Notes under the pieces: model-generated | Databases searched by the model: none | What the model was told of the DNA's origin: nothing | What the model saw: the letters and a program-made list of their open reading frames with translations, nothing else | Assembly (NCBI RefSeq): GCF_024763615.1 | Contig: NC_077223.1 | Coordinates: 42,780,627 to 42,844,626, forward strand | Length of the DNA stretch: 64,000 nucleotides | From: Phlebotomus papatasi | Taxonomy: Eukaryota > Arthropoda > Insecta > Diptera > Psychodidae | Reading direction: 5' to 3' | Program-made: the position numbers and the translations under genes | Part shown: piece after piece, positions 21,401 through 32,000 of the stretch | Numbering within the stretch: position 1 is the first letter of the stretch | Layout of the letters: each line of letters starts with the position of its first letter

Positions 21401-23645
21401 CGTCCATGGTAGAGAACTGGGCTGTTTCTAATGGATTGGTTCTCAATCCCAAAAAGTCCCTTTTCCTTGTGATTGGAAATAGGCAAACTAAGCCGTCCCC
21501 TAGCCCCGTTTTACTCTCTGGCGAGTCTATCCCTGTATCAGATCATGCTCGGAATCTTGGTGTCATTTTTAATGACACTCTTACATGGCATGATCATGTC
21601 TCTGCTATCTGCCGTAAGGTTAATTTTGCTCTTTACACTCTACGTAGAGTTGCTTTTTACACACCAGAAGATATTCGCTTGCTCTTGGTCCGCTCCCTTG
21701 TTCCACACTTTCTTTATGCTGTGGAGCTCTTTTATTTCTGTGACACTGACTCAAGACGTCGTCTGAATAGACGACGTCTTGAGCTATAACTCCTGTGTCA
21801 GGTATGTCTTTGATCTGCGAAAGTATGACTAATATCTCTGCTCATGCGAATGCCGCTCTTGGTTGTCCGCTTTTCACTTACCTCCGATCCAGAATCACTA
21901 CTTTTATCACGCGTTTACTGCAGACTGCCACTCCTAATTACCTGGCTGAGCTTCTTGATGTGGACTCATCTGTCAGGGCTTCGTGCCTGACCGTGCCGTT
22001 GTCGAGGAGCCATCTCTTTCATGAAACTCTTTTTGTGGCGGGTATTTCCATTTGGAATACTCTCCCAAGGATAGAGAGGCAGAGACTTCTTCTGGACTTT
22101 GTTTCTTTTAGAGCTGCTTAGCTGTTTTCTTCTATTTTGTATTCTTTGTTTTTGGACCTCAGACTTTCGTTTTTTTTTTTGTAGAATGTAAAATACTCTG
22201 TATAGACATTCTTATTTTTAATAAATCTAAATCTAAATAAATCTAAATCTAAAATAACTTCATAACATATCCCAACTTCAGCTCCAAATTGAATTTGCAC
22301 GCAATTTGATTTGACTCATTTTAAGAATCTCATCTACAATAAGCTGACCTAGACTTATCACTAGCATTCTCGCATAAACTTTTGCCCCATTTTTTGATGA
22401 AATTCTTTTTAAATTAATTTGTAAAAATTGATTTTTTTTCAGGTGATTACTGATGGTGCTGCTCAGGTCTTGAACGGAAGCAGCCCCTATCGTCGTCATA
22501 CATTTCGCTATTCACCTCTTCTGGCCTACATTGTCCTTCCTAATCATTTGGTTAATCGCAATGCCGGTAAATTCCTTTTTGTACTCTTTGATCTCGCTGT
22601 TGGAATCCTCATTCGCAGCATTGTGGATGATGAGTACATGATGATTTACCAGAAGAATGCACAGATGATGGTGGAGGCTTTACCGGAAAGGGCGAAGAAG
22701 AAGGGAGCTAAAGCAAAAATGGAGGAAGCTGTGACAGTGACTGTGAAGAGGAGAAAATCCCGAATGGGTCAGTTGAGTGCCTATTTGTGGTTGTACAATC
22801 CTCTGACGATGGTGATTGCCACAAGAGGAAATGGTGATGCAATTGCCAGCTTTTTCATCCTCTTGGCACTGCATTTTGTGCAAAAACCCAAAATATCCGT
22901 GGGAAATTGTTTTCTTGCTGGCATTTTTCATGGTATCTCCATTCACTTACGCCTATTCCCACTGGCATTTAGTCTGCCCTACTATCTCAGTGTTTCGGGA
23001 AATTCTTTTCGTGCACTGAAGGATTTAATGCCGAACAGGAGACAAGTGGCTCTTGTGCTGGGAACAATTGGGGCTCTTGTGAGTCTCACTGGACTTTTCT
23101 ATGGGATGTACGGTCAGGAATTCATCCATGAGACGTATTTGTACCATTTAACGAGGAAGGATACTCGTCATAATTTTTCAGTGTTCTTCTATATGCAGTA
23201 CTTGAGGTGGAATGTGGCAGGAAGTGCTCTCGATAAAGTTTTTACTGCAACTCCAGGGATACTAGTGCTTCTGATGCTGTCTTTGGTGTTTGGTAGGAGT
23301 CGTCAGAGTTTGTCCTTTTGCCTCTTTGCTCAGGCTTTTACGATGGTTACATTTAATTCTGTGGTGACATCACAGTATTTTATTTGGTTTCTGGCCTTAT
23401 TGCCCATTTCTACGAAAAATGTGACAAGGATGGGAGCTAAATCTGCTGTGGCGTACACAGTTTTGTGGTTCTTAGGACAGGCTGCATGGCTACTTCCGGC
23501 TTATTTGCTGGAATTTAAAGGATGGAATACTTTTGAATTTATCTGGCTTCAGGGATTAATGTTCTTCAGTGTCAACATTTTTATTCTGCAGCGTCTCATC
23601 GCGAATTATGATACACCAATGGATTTTGCAGTCAAGCAAAAATAG
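18500..23645 (+). CDS. PIG-M: GPI mannosyltransferase 1 (PIG-M), two exons
   Basis: Exons 18500-18637 (ends DVDYK, donor AAG|GTAATT) and 22443-23645 (after a T-rich tract and CAG), phase 0, giving 446 aa. PIG-M adds the first mannose to the GPI anchor from dolichol-phosphate-mannose on the luminal side of the ER. Exon 1 carries the family's DXD-type motif (TDVDYK). Exon 2 continues with SSPYRRHTFRYSPLLAY, the highly conserved PIG-M stretch, then many hydrophobic helices. A basic insert of about 30 residues (RKKGAKAKMEE...KRRK) between helices looks longer than in human PIG-M (423 aa in total). The 3.8 kb intron holds a nested transposon and a LINE fragment. The start ATG is 33 bases after the upstream stop. 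Confidence 0.92.
18638..19827. other. PIG-M intron, left part
   Basis: AT-rich intronic sequence without a supported gene. A CT-rich stretch lies near 19358. Confidence 0.5.
19828..20808. mobile_element. Inverted-repeat DNA element (GTGCTATCACACTAGG ends), about 1 kb
   Basis: Left end GTGCTATCACACTAGGATTT, right end its reverse complement with one difference in about 22 bases. No transposase is seen. A second element (20340-20587) lies inside it. The target duplication is unclear. Confidence 0.65.
20340..20587. mobile_element. Miniature inverted-repeat element, GGCACACCTTTT family
   Basis: Ends GCTGGCACACCTTTTCAATTG and CAATTGAAAAGGTGTGCCAGC are inverted. The interior is nearly palindromic with GAAAGAG and CTCTTTC blocks. 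Related to 42479-42727 and, more distantly, to 10661-10915. Nested within 19828-20808. Confidence 0.75.
21083..21102. other. GC-rich perfect hairpin
   Basis: GCGGTTCC-TCGC-GGAACCGC forms a perfect 8-bp stem with a 4-base loop, in a locally GC-rich island (about 21075-21140) unlike the surrounding intron. Probably part of an old repeat; its identity is unknown. Confidence 0.5.
21398..22254 (+). pseudogene. 5'-truncated non-LTR retrotransposon (reverse transcriptase C-terminus)
   Basis: Conceptual translation at 21406-21789 gives the thumb and C-terminal region of a LINE-type reverse transcriptase (GLVLNPKKS..., then LGVIFNDTLTWHDHV). A second frame at 21795-22121 ends with the usual SIWNTLP-type tail. 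The frames are offset, with further breaks between 21780 and 21850, so it is dead. The 3' end is an (A)n(TCTAAAT)n-like tail at about 22219-22254. Truncation at the 5' end and the simple-repeat tail are typical of target-primed insertion. The clade (Jockey, CR1 or I-like) is uncertain. Confidence 0.8.
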
Positions 23646-23707
23646 ATACAAATGGTAGAAAAAAATTATGTAGTGTCTGAATAAAAAATAAATAAAGAGA
23701 AAAAAAT

Positions 23708-23780
23708 CGATCCTGCCAGGAGTCGAACCTGGAATCTTCTGATCCGTAGTCAGACGCGTTATCCATTGCGCCACAGGACC
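23708..23780 (-). tRNA. tRNA-Arg (anticodon ACG), copy 1
   Basis: 73 nt, encoded as the reverse complement. It starts GGTCCTGTGGCGCAATGG (A box), the anticodon loop is CTACGGA, the B box is GGTTCGACTCC, and it ends GGATCG. The acceptor stem pairs except for the usual wobble. A T run on the minus strand just downstream (A run at 23700-23706) is the Pol III terminator. It reads CGN arginine codons (A34 to inosine). Confidence 0.97.
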
Positions 23781-23994
23781 ACACGTCATCAACACGCCAA
23801 TTTGCTGTATATTAAAAGATGACTCATGTGTTACAGGGTGTTCCAAATGAATTCTTGAAGATTATTGCAGAAATTTATAGAAAGCGCTTGGATTTTAAAC
23901 AATTTTATTCAGTTTTGGAGAGAATATTTGCATAATAGAAGTGAATAATCAAGATAAAATTATACTTAGAATGAGAAAAAAAGGTGGAAAAAGT

Positions 23995-24067
23995 CGATCC
24001 TGCCAGGAGTCGAACCTGGAATCTTCTGATCCGTAGTCAGACGCGTTATCCATTGCGCCACAGGACC
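23995..24067 (-). tRNA. tRNA-Arg (anticodon ACG), copy 2
   Basis: Same 73-nt sequence as copy 1, again on the minus strand. Short A runs at about 23975-23992 provide minus-strand T terminators. The flanks differ from copy 1. Confidence 0.97.
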
Positions 24068-24490
24068 ATATGCAAGTGCCTCAACAAGATGTTCAATATA
24101 TTCTCAGTAGGTTTTTTGATTTTAAATTATGAGAAGTGTAACTGACGGATTTTTCATTATTTTATTTATTTATTTAATTATTTCTAATTTTTAAATATTA
24201 CGAGGTCATTGTTCTAAAAACTTACTTGCCTATCCGGTTTTCTGATAAGAAATTCCTGTAAGTTTCATTCTTCCTGAAGAAACCATTTTAGAACTGTTTA
24301 TCCTTGAAGAGATCATCGAATTGGAAAAGTAGGCTATTTTTTTGGACAAAATGTTTGGATAAAAAAAGGTAACTAGATCACACTCGTAGAAAACTTACCA
24401 TCTCAGTGATCCTCCAGTCAAAGGGAATACATTGATGGTGTCTTTTGTGTTTCTAATAAAAAAGAACGATCATCAAAAGGAATCCAAAAA

Positions 24491-24563
24491 CGATCCTGCC
24501 AGGAGTCGAACCTGGAATCTTCTGATCCGTAGTCAGACGCGTTATCCATTGCGCCACAGGACC
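24491..24563 (-). tRNA. tRNA-Arg (anticodon ACG), copy 3
   Basis: Third identical copy on the minus strand, with a five-base A run (T terminator on the minus strand) directly before it. The plus-strand open frame spanning it is spurious. Confidence 0.97.
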
Positions 24564-24760
24564 TCACGGCATCAATCAGTCAACCAAATGCCCCGATTTC
24601 TCTTATCACGCTTGAGGTCAAAAATAGATTTCGAGATGATTTTATGATTATTTCTTTATGGAGGAAATTCTCTGTACACGGAAGATCAATTGTACAATTG
24701 TGAGTTTACCAAGCTATATTTTGAGAAATATTTATCACTAGGGAAATGCTACCAAATTCA

Positions 24761-25106
24761 CTATTTGGCCTCTTGGCCCATTTTCTTCATTAAATCTTCA
24801 TCCTGGACAGACATTGCAGTCAACTTCTTGCCAATGCGTTCGTGAATATCAAGGAACTTTGCTACACAGCGATCGATGCAAACATTCTCCCCTTTCCCTG
24901 AAAGAATTTAATCATCAGTCATCTTTTTTTTCAATAAGATCCTCGGAGAGCTTACCAAGTTCTGCATCATTGTATTTCGGTGGTATGCACTTCCTGTGGC
25001 ATGCATTGGTCATTCTATTGTACAAATCTGACATCATTTCAATCTCCATCTCTTGCATCAATTGCAATTTGGCCTGCTCTGCAGGCTTTAGCTGTGCGGC
25101 TGCCAT
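24761..25106 (-). CDS. Tim10: Tim10, small mitochondrial translocase chaperone, two exons, 95 aa
   Basis: Exon 1 is 24956-25106 and exon 2 is 24761-24897 (GTAAGC...TTTCAG, phase 1). The twin C-X3-C motifs are CHRKC (end of exon 1) and CIDRC (start of exon 2). The core MQEMEIEMMSDLYNRMTNAC is the Tim10 signature. With Tim9 it forms the hexameric chaperone that carries hydrophobic precursors across the intermembrane space, and it is itself oxidised by Mia40. The length equals that of other Tim10 proteins (about 90 aa). Its ATG is only 45 bases after the stop of the upstream small membrane protein on the same strand. Confidence 0.95.
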
Positions 25107-25151
25107 TCTTTAAAATATTTTCTTTGGAAACTCTCTCGAGGAATCTCAGAG

Positions 25152-25510
25152 TCAATCAAACTTCCGGGTACTTGGTGTGTAATCTCCGTAATTGGCTTTC
25201 TTCATGCGCTCTCGCACTTTCATACTCTCATGACGGTGCTTGTCTATTGAACGTTTCGAGAGAACAAATGCATACACTCCAGTTGCTGTAATCACTGTCC
25301 TGAAAGGCAAAAAAACACAAAAGTGGTCAGGAAAAACCCCAAACATAACCTCAACAGGTGATGAAATAGCGATACTATTCGTAATTTGCAATATTTTACG
25401 GATTTTTCAACTAATTCACAAAGAGTCCCATAAGAAGATGTGAAAAGGATCTCCCCTGGCAATAATACTCACCAACCAACGCCAATTTTTCCTAATTTTC
25501 CAAGTTTCAT
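25152..25510 (-). CDS. Small single-pass membrane protein, 61 aa, upstream of Tim10
   Basis: Exon 1 is 25473-25510 and exon 2 is 25152-25299 (GTGAGT...TTTCAG, phase 2; the split codon gives Trp). It starts MKLGKLGKIGVGW, then one hydrophobic segment (about residues 10-27), then a highly charged tail with KRSIDKHRHESMKVRERM and a final YGDYTPSTRKFD. The pattern resembles conserved eukaryotic proteins of about 60 aa with one N-terminal helix; the family is not named with confidence. Mitochondrial location is suggested by the basic N-terminus and the Tim10 neighbour. The spacing to Tim10 (45 bases, no clear poly(A) signal) suggests a dicistronic mRNA. Confidence 0.8.
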
Positions 25511-26070
25511 GGGAAAATTCTTATTCATACACACACGCCTTCAAGACACCACATGATTTTGACAGCTGCACTTTTTGGCGGTGCTCACAACCCAAATGTT
25601 TTTCTCAATATTTTCCTACAATATCACAAAATTTCAGACAAAAATCTATAATTAAAAAAGTTATTAGATTATTTACTTTCATTATCCACCTTTATCGGCT
25701 ATAATCAAGTCAAAAGGTTCGAGAAAATCCATATTCAGCGGAATGACTGCTTTTTTTGTAAGACAATCGTAGATGGCGCTGGAGGATATTGATGTCAAAT
25801 TGCATTTTTTCCGGAATAGAAAAAAGCAGTTTTGTGTGCTGTTTTCTGATCATTTTGCGGTTTGTTAGACTCGTTAGACTGACCGTGACGAAAAACACTT
25901 TTCACGACAATAAAAAAAAACCACGGAGTGTTTCTTTCTCAAGATTAATTCAAGCCAAAGTGTTGTGAAGTGGAATTGTGGTGGAGGATCCGTGGGGTGA
26001 TCCACTGGAAATTGTCGAATATATTTCAAAGTATTTTTGAGAGTGGGAAAACTTCGTAAACATCACAATT
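25511..26070. promoter_or_regulatory. Divergent promoter region between the Tim10 unit and Hip1
   Basis: 560 bp between the opposed start codons, holding the Hip1 5' UTR and the promoter of the minus-strand unit. No TATA box that I trust. ACATAACCTC occurs at 25343 in the adjacent intron. Confidence 0.4.
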
Positions 26071-29000
26071 ATGGCCTCAATTCCTCTACCTCGAGTCCTA
26101 CAGCCGAAGAAATCCCATGCGGAGATTGAACAGGAACAATTTCTCAAATGCCTGGTGAGTTGTTCACTTCTAAATCAATGTTCTTGGGCTTCTTGGGTGT
26201 CCGGGTGTGGCTGCAACACTCTGCTTGCACTCAATTGTATTGCTCGTTTTTTTTTTCGCCCACACTCATGTTTCATTCATCTATATTTATTCATTCACAA
26301 CTTCCTCTGACCACATTTCTAACGCACTCCACTCTCTTCAGAGATACGCACAGTCACTCATATAAACACGGTGTTTTTCAGTGGCTTTTGTGAATTTGCT
26401 CGATTGGGAAATGCTTTGTAGAAAAATGCGCGCAAATTGCAAAATTTCAGGTACAGGGTGTATCTGCATCAGCAGAAAAATTTAAAGAAATAAAGACAAT
26501 CCAGAAGTATTAAAATTCCACCAAAATATAAATGATTTCCTAACTGAAACACCAATATATATAAACACGAAAAATCGTCTTGCGTGCTGTGAATTAATTT
26601 TTACTAATCAAATCACTGAACGGCACTTCAATTAGGGATTCTAAATTGCTTTGAGCATGCGAATATATTGGCGTTAAATTTATCAAATTTGCAACATAAT
26701 TTTAGAAGTCGATCGTGAATGAAAATGATTCACCTTTAGCAAATTGTTTCTAACAAAGTGCATATTAATTAAATCAGTTGAGAGACAGGAGGCAACAGAG
26801 CGATTCTCAACGAGTTGCTCCTCTCTGTAACTAATAAGTGCAAATTATCGCGATAAGACCTTCACATTTCTCTTCGATGCTCTCGAGGGGAATCAGACTA
26901 AGTTTGTATAACTTCTAAAAGAGAATTCGTTTGAGCACCTGCATAAAATTTCCCAAATAAAAAAAATTCATTCAATTTCATAACGTTTTGAGAAGTATGT
27001 TTATGTGTGTGTATTGTAAAAATCAAAAGAGAGAGGTAAGATTAATATTTTACGAGTTACAATAAAAATAAATACCGTTTACATGAAAAATTAACAGTGC
27101 ACTACATCTGAGACCAGTACTTGCTGTAGTTAATTTAATTTTAAAGCCGAATTAGTTTGATTAGTTCTTTTATTCATATTAAGCCAATAATATGGGTCCA
27201 GCTGCAGTTACAATTTTTGGTAACAAGACAACAAAAACAAACATAACCACGATTAAAGCTACTGCAGCTACACCCACCTGAATAACTGTGGCTGATTTTT
27301 CTGCAATTGGAGCTTCAGTAGTAACCGTAGTAGCACTATCAGTGCTCATTGTCGTAGATTCTTGTATTCCGCTGGTTGATGAATTCTGGGTAGTTGTTTC
27401 CTGAACAGTTGTTGAAGATTCTTCAGTACTTGTGTCTTGTACAGATGTTGAAGATTCTTCGGTAGTTGTGTCCTGAACAGTTGTTGAAGATTCTTCAGTA
27501 GTTGTGTCCTGAACAGTTGTTGAAGATTCTTTAGTAGTTGTATCCTGTACAGTTGTTGAAGATTCTTCAGTAGTTGTGTCCTGAACAGTTGTTGAAGAGT
27601 CTTCAGTAGTTGTGTCCTGAACAGTTGTTGAAGATTCTTCAGTAGTTGTGTCCTGAACAGTTGTTGAAGAGTCTTCAGTAGTTGTGTCCTGAACAGTTGT
27701 TGAAAATTCTACAGTAGTTGAGTCCTGAACAGTTGTTGAAAATTCTTCAGTATTTGTGTCCTGATCAGTTGTTGAAGATTCTTCAGTAGTTGTATCCTGA
27801 ACAGTTGTTGAAGATTCTTCAGTAGTTGTCGAAGATTCTTCAGTAGTTGTCGAAGATTCTTCAGTAGTTGCGTCCTGAACAGTTGTTGAAAATTCTTCAG
27901 TAGTTGTGTCCTGAACAGTTGTTGAAAATTCTTCAGTATTTGTGTCCTGATCAGTTGTTGAAGATTCTTCAGTAGTTGTCGAAGATTCTTCGGTAGTTGT
28001 GTCCTGTACAGTCTTTGACGATTCTTCAGTAGTTGTGTCCTGAACAGTTGTTGAAGATTCTTCAGTAGTTGTATCCTGAACAGTTGTTGAAGATTCTTCA
28101 GTAGTTGTGTCCTGAACAGTTGTTGAAGATTCTTTAGTAGTTGTATCCTGTACAGTTGTTGAAGATTCTTCAGTAGTTGTGTCCTGAACAGTTGTTGAAG
28201 AGTCTTCAGTAGTTGTGTCCTGAACAGTTGTTGAAGATTCTTCAGTAGTTGTGTCCTGAACAGTTGTTGAAGAGTCTTCAGTAGTTGTGTCCTGAACAGT
28301 TGTTGAAAATTCTACAGTAGTTGAGTCCTGAACAGTTGTTGAAAATTCTTCAGTATTTGTGTCCTGATCAGTTGTTGAAGATTCTTCAGTAGTTGTATCC
28401 TGAACAGTTGTTGAAGATTCTTCAGTAGTTGTCGAAGATTCTTCAGTAGTTGTGTCCTGAACAGTTGTTGAAAATTCTTCAGTAGTTGTGTCCTGAACAG
28501 TTGTTGAAAATTCTTCAGTATTTGTGTCCTGATCAGTTGTTGAAGATTCTTCAGTAGTTGTCGAAGATTCTTCGGTAGTTGTGTCCTGTACAGTCTTTGA
28601 CGATTCTTCAGTAGTTGTGTCCTGAACAGTTGTTGAAGATTCTTCAGTAGTTGTATCCTGTACAGTTGTTGAAGATTCTTCAGTAGTTGTGTCCTGAACA
28701 GTTGTTGAAGATTCTTTAGTAGTTGTATCCTGTACAGTTGTTGAAGATTCTTCAGTAGTTGTGTCCTGAACAGTTGTTGAAGAGTCTTCAGTAGTTGTGT
28801 CCTGAACAGTTGTTGAAGATTCTTCAGTAGTTGTGTCCTGAACAGTTGTTGAAGAGTCTTCAGTAGTTGTGTCCTGAACAGTTGTTGAAAATTCTACAGT
28901 AGTTGAGTCCTGAACAGTTGTTGAAAATTCTTCAGTATTTGTGTCCTGATCAGTTGTTGAAGATTCTTCAGTAGTTGTATCCTGAACAGTTGTTGAAGAT

Positions 29001-32000
29001 TCTTCAGTAGTTGTCGAAGATTCTTCAGTAGTTGTGTCCTGAACAGTTGTTGAAGATTCTTCAGTAGTTGTGTCCTGAACAGTTGTTGAAAATTCTACAG
29101 TAGTTGTATCCTGAACAGTTGTTGAAAATTCTTCAGTATGTGTGTCCTGATCAGTTGTTGAAGATTCTTCAGTAGTTGTATCCTGAACAGTTGTTGAAGA
29201 TTCTTCAGTAGTTGTGTCCTGAACAGTTGTTGAAAATTCTTCAGTAGTTGTGTCCTGAACAGTTGTTGAAAATTCTTCAGTAGTTGTGTCCTGAACAGTT
29301 GTTGAAAATTCTTCAGTAGTTGTGTCCTGAACAGTTGTTGAAAATTTTTCAGTATTTGTGTCATGATCAGTTGTTGAAGATTCTTCAGTAGTTGTCGAAG
29401 ATTCTTCGGTAGTTGTGTCCTGTACAGTCGTTGACGATTCTTCAGTAGTTGTGTCCTGAACAGTTGTTGGAGATTCTTCAGTAGTTGTATCCTGAACAGT
29501 TGTTGAAGATTCTTCAGTAGTTGTCGAAGATTCTTCAGTAGTTGTGTCCTGAACAGTTGTTGAAGATTCTTCTGTAGTTGTGTCCTGAACAGTTGTTGAA
29601 GATTCTTCAGTAGTTGTATCCTGTACAGTTGTTGAAGATTCTTCAGTAGTTGTGTCCTGAACAGTTGTTGAAGAGTCTTCAGTAGTTGTGTCCTGAACAG
29701 TTGTTGAAGATTCTTCAGTAGTTGTATCCTGAACAGTTGTTGAAAATTCTTCAGTATTTGTGTCCTGATCAGTTGTTGAAGATTCTTCAGTAATTGTATC
29801 CTGAACAGTTGTTGAAGATTCTTCAGTAGTTGTGTCCTGAACAGTTGTTGAAAATTCTTCAGTATTTGTGTCATGATCAGTTGTTGAAGATTCTTCAGTA
29901 GTTGTCGAAGATTCTTCGGTAGTTGTGTCCTGTACAGTCGTTGACGATTCTTCAGTAGTTGTGTCCTGAACAGTTGTTGGAGATTCTTCGGTAGTTGTAT
30001 CCTGAACAGTTGTTGAAGATTCTTCAGTAGTTGTCGAAGATTCTTCAGTAGTTGTGTCCTGAACAGTTGTTGAAGATTCTTCAGTAGTTGTGTCCTGAAC
30101 AGTTGTTGAAGAGTCTTCAGTAGTTGTGTCCTGAACAGTTGTTGAAGATTCTTCAGTAGTTGTATCCTGAACAGTTGTTGAAGATTCTTCAGTAGTTGTT
30201 GAAGATTCTTCTGTAGTTGTGTCCTGAACAGTTGTTGAAGATTCTTCTGTAGTTGTGTCCTGTACAGTCGTTGACGATTCTTCAGTAGTTGTGTCCTGAA
30301 CAGTTGTTGAAAATTCTTCAGTAGTTGTGTCCTGAACAGATGTTGAAGATCCTTCAGTAGTTGTGTCCTGAACAGTTGTTGAAGATTCTTCAGTAGTTGT
30401 GTCCTGAACAGTTGTTGAAGATTCTTCTGTAGTTGTGTCCTGTACAGTCGTTGACGATTCTTCAGTAGTTGTGTCCTGAACAGTTGTTGAAAATTCTTCA
30501 GTAGTTGTGTCCTGAACAGATGTTGAAGATCCTTCAGTAGTTGTGTCCTGAACAGTTGTTGAAGATTCTTCAGTAGTTGTGTCCTGAACAGTTGTTGAAG
30601 ATTCTTCAGTAGTTGTGTCCTGAACAGTTGTTGAAAATTCTTCAGTAGTTGTCGAAGATTCTTCAGTAGTTGTGTCCTGAACAGTTGTTGAAAATTCTTC
30701 AGTAGTCGTGTCCTGAACACTTGTTGAAGATTCTTCAGTAGTTGTGTCCTGAACAGTTGTTGAAGATTCTTCAGTAGTTGTGTCCTGAACAGTTGTTGAA
30801 AATTCTTCAGTAGTTGTGTACTGAACAGTTGTTGAAGATTCTTCAGTAGTTGTATCCTGAACAGTTGTTGAAGATTCTTCAGTAGTTGTCGAAGATTCTT
30901 CAGTAGTTGTGTCCTGAACAGTTGTTGAAGATTCTTCAGTAGTTGTGTCCTGAACAGTTGTTGAAGAGTCTTCAGTAGTTGTGTCCTGAACAGTTGTTGA
31001 AAATTCTACAGTAGTTGTGTCCTGAACAGTTGTTGAAGATTCTTCTGTAGTTGTGTCCTGAACAGTTGTTGAAGATTCTTTAGTAGTTGTATCCTGTACA
31101 GTTGTTGAAGATTCTTCAGTAGTTGTATCCTGAACAGTTGTTGAAGATTCTTCAGTAGTTGTCGAAGATTCTTCAGTAGTTGTGTCCTGAACAGTTGTTG
31201 AGGATTCTTCCGTAGTTGTTTCCTGAACAGTTGTTGAAGATTCTTCAGTAGTTGTCGAAGATTCTTCAGTAGTTGTGTCCTGAACAGTTGTTGAAGATTC
31301 TTCAGTAGTTGTGTCCTGAACAGTTGTTGAAGATTCTTTAGTAGTTGTATCCTGAACAGTTGTTGAAGATTCTTCTGTAGTTGTGTCCTGAACAGGTGTT
31401 GAAGATTCTTCTGTAGTTGTGTCCTGAACAGTTGTTGAAGATTCTTCTGTAGTTGTATCCTGAACAGTTGTTGAAGATTCTTCAGTAGTTGTGTCCTGAA
31501 CAGTTGTTGAAGATTCTTTAGTAGTTGTATCCTATACAGTTGTTGAAGATTCTTCAGTAGTTGTGTCCTGAACAGTTGTTGAAGAGTCTTCAGTAGTTGT
31601 GTCCTGAACAGTTGTTGAAGATTCTTCAGTAGTTGTGTCCTGAACAGTTGTTGAAGAGTCTTCAGTAGTTGTGTCCTGAACAGTTGTTGAAAATTCTACA
31701 GTAGTTGAGTCCTGAACAGTTGTTGAAAATTCTTCAGTATTTGTGTCCTGATCAGTTGTTGAAGATTCTTCAGTAGTTGTATCCTGAACAGTTGTTGAAG
31801 ATTCTTCAGTAGTTGTCGAAGATTCTTCAGTAGTTGTGTCCTGAACAGTTGTTGAAAATTCTTCAGTAGTTGTGTCCTGAACAGTTGTTGAAAATTCTTC
31901 AGTATTTGTGTCCTGATCAGTTGTTGAAGATTCTTCAGTAGTTGTCGAAGATTCTTCGGTAGTTGTGTCCTGTACAGTCTTTGACGATTCTTCAGTAGTT

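Noticed and set aside
24432..24647. 71-aa plus-strand frame
   Set aside because: Runs through a tRNA-Arg gene in antisense.
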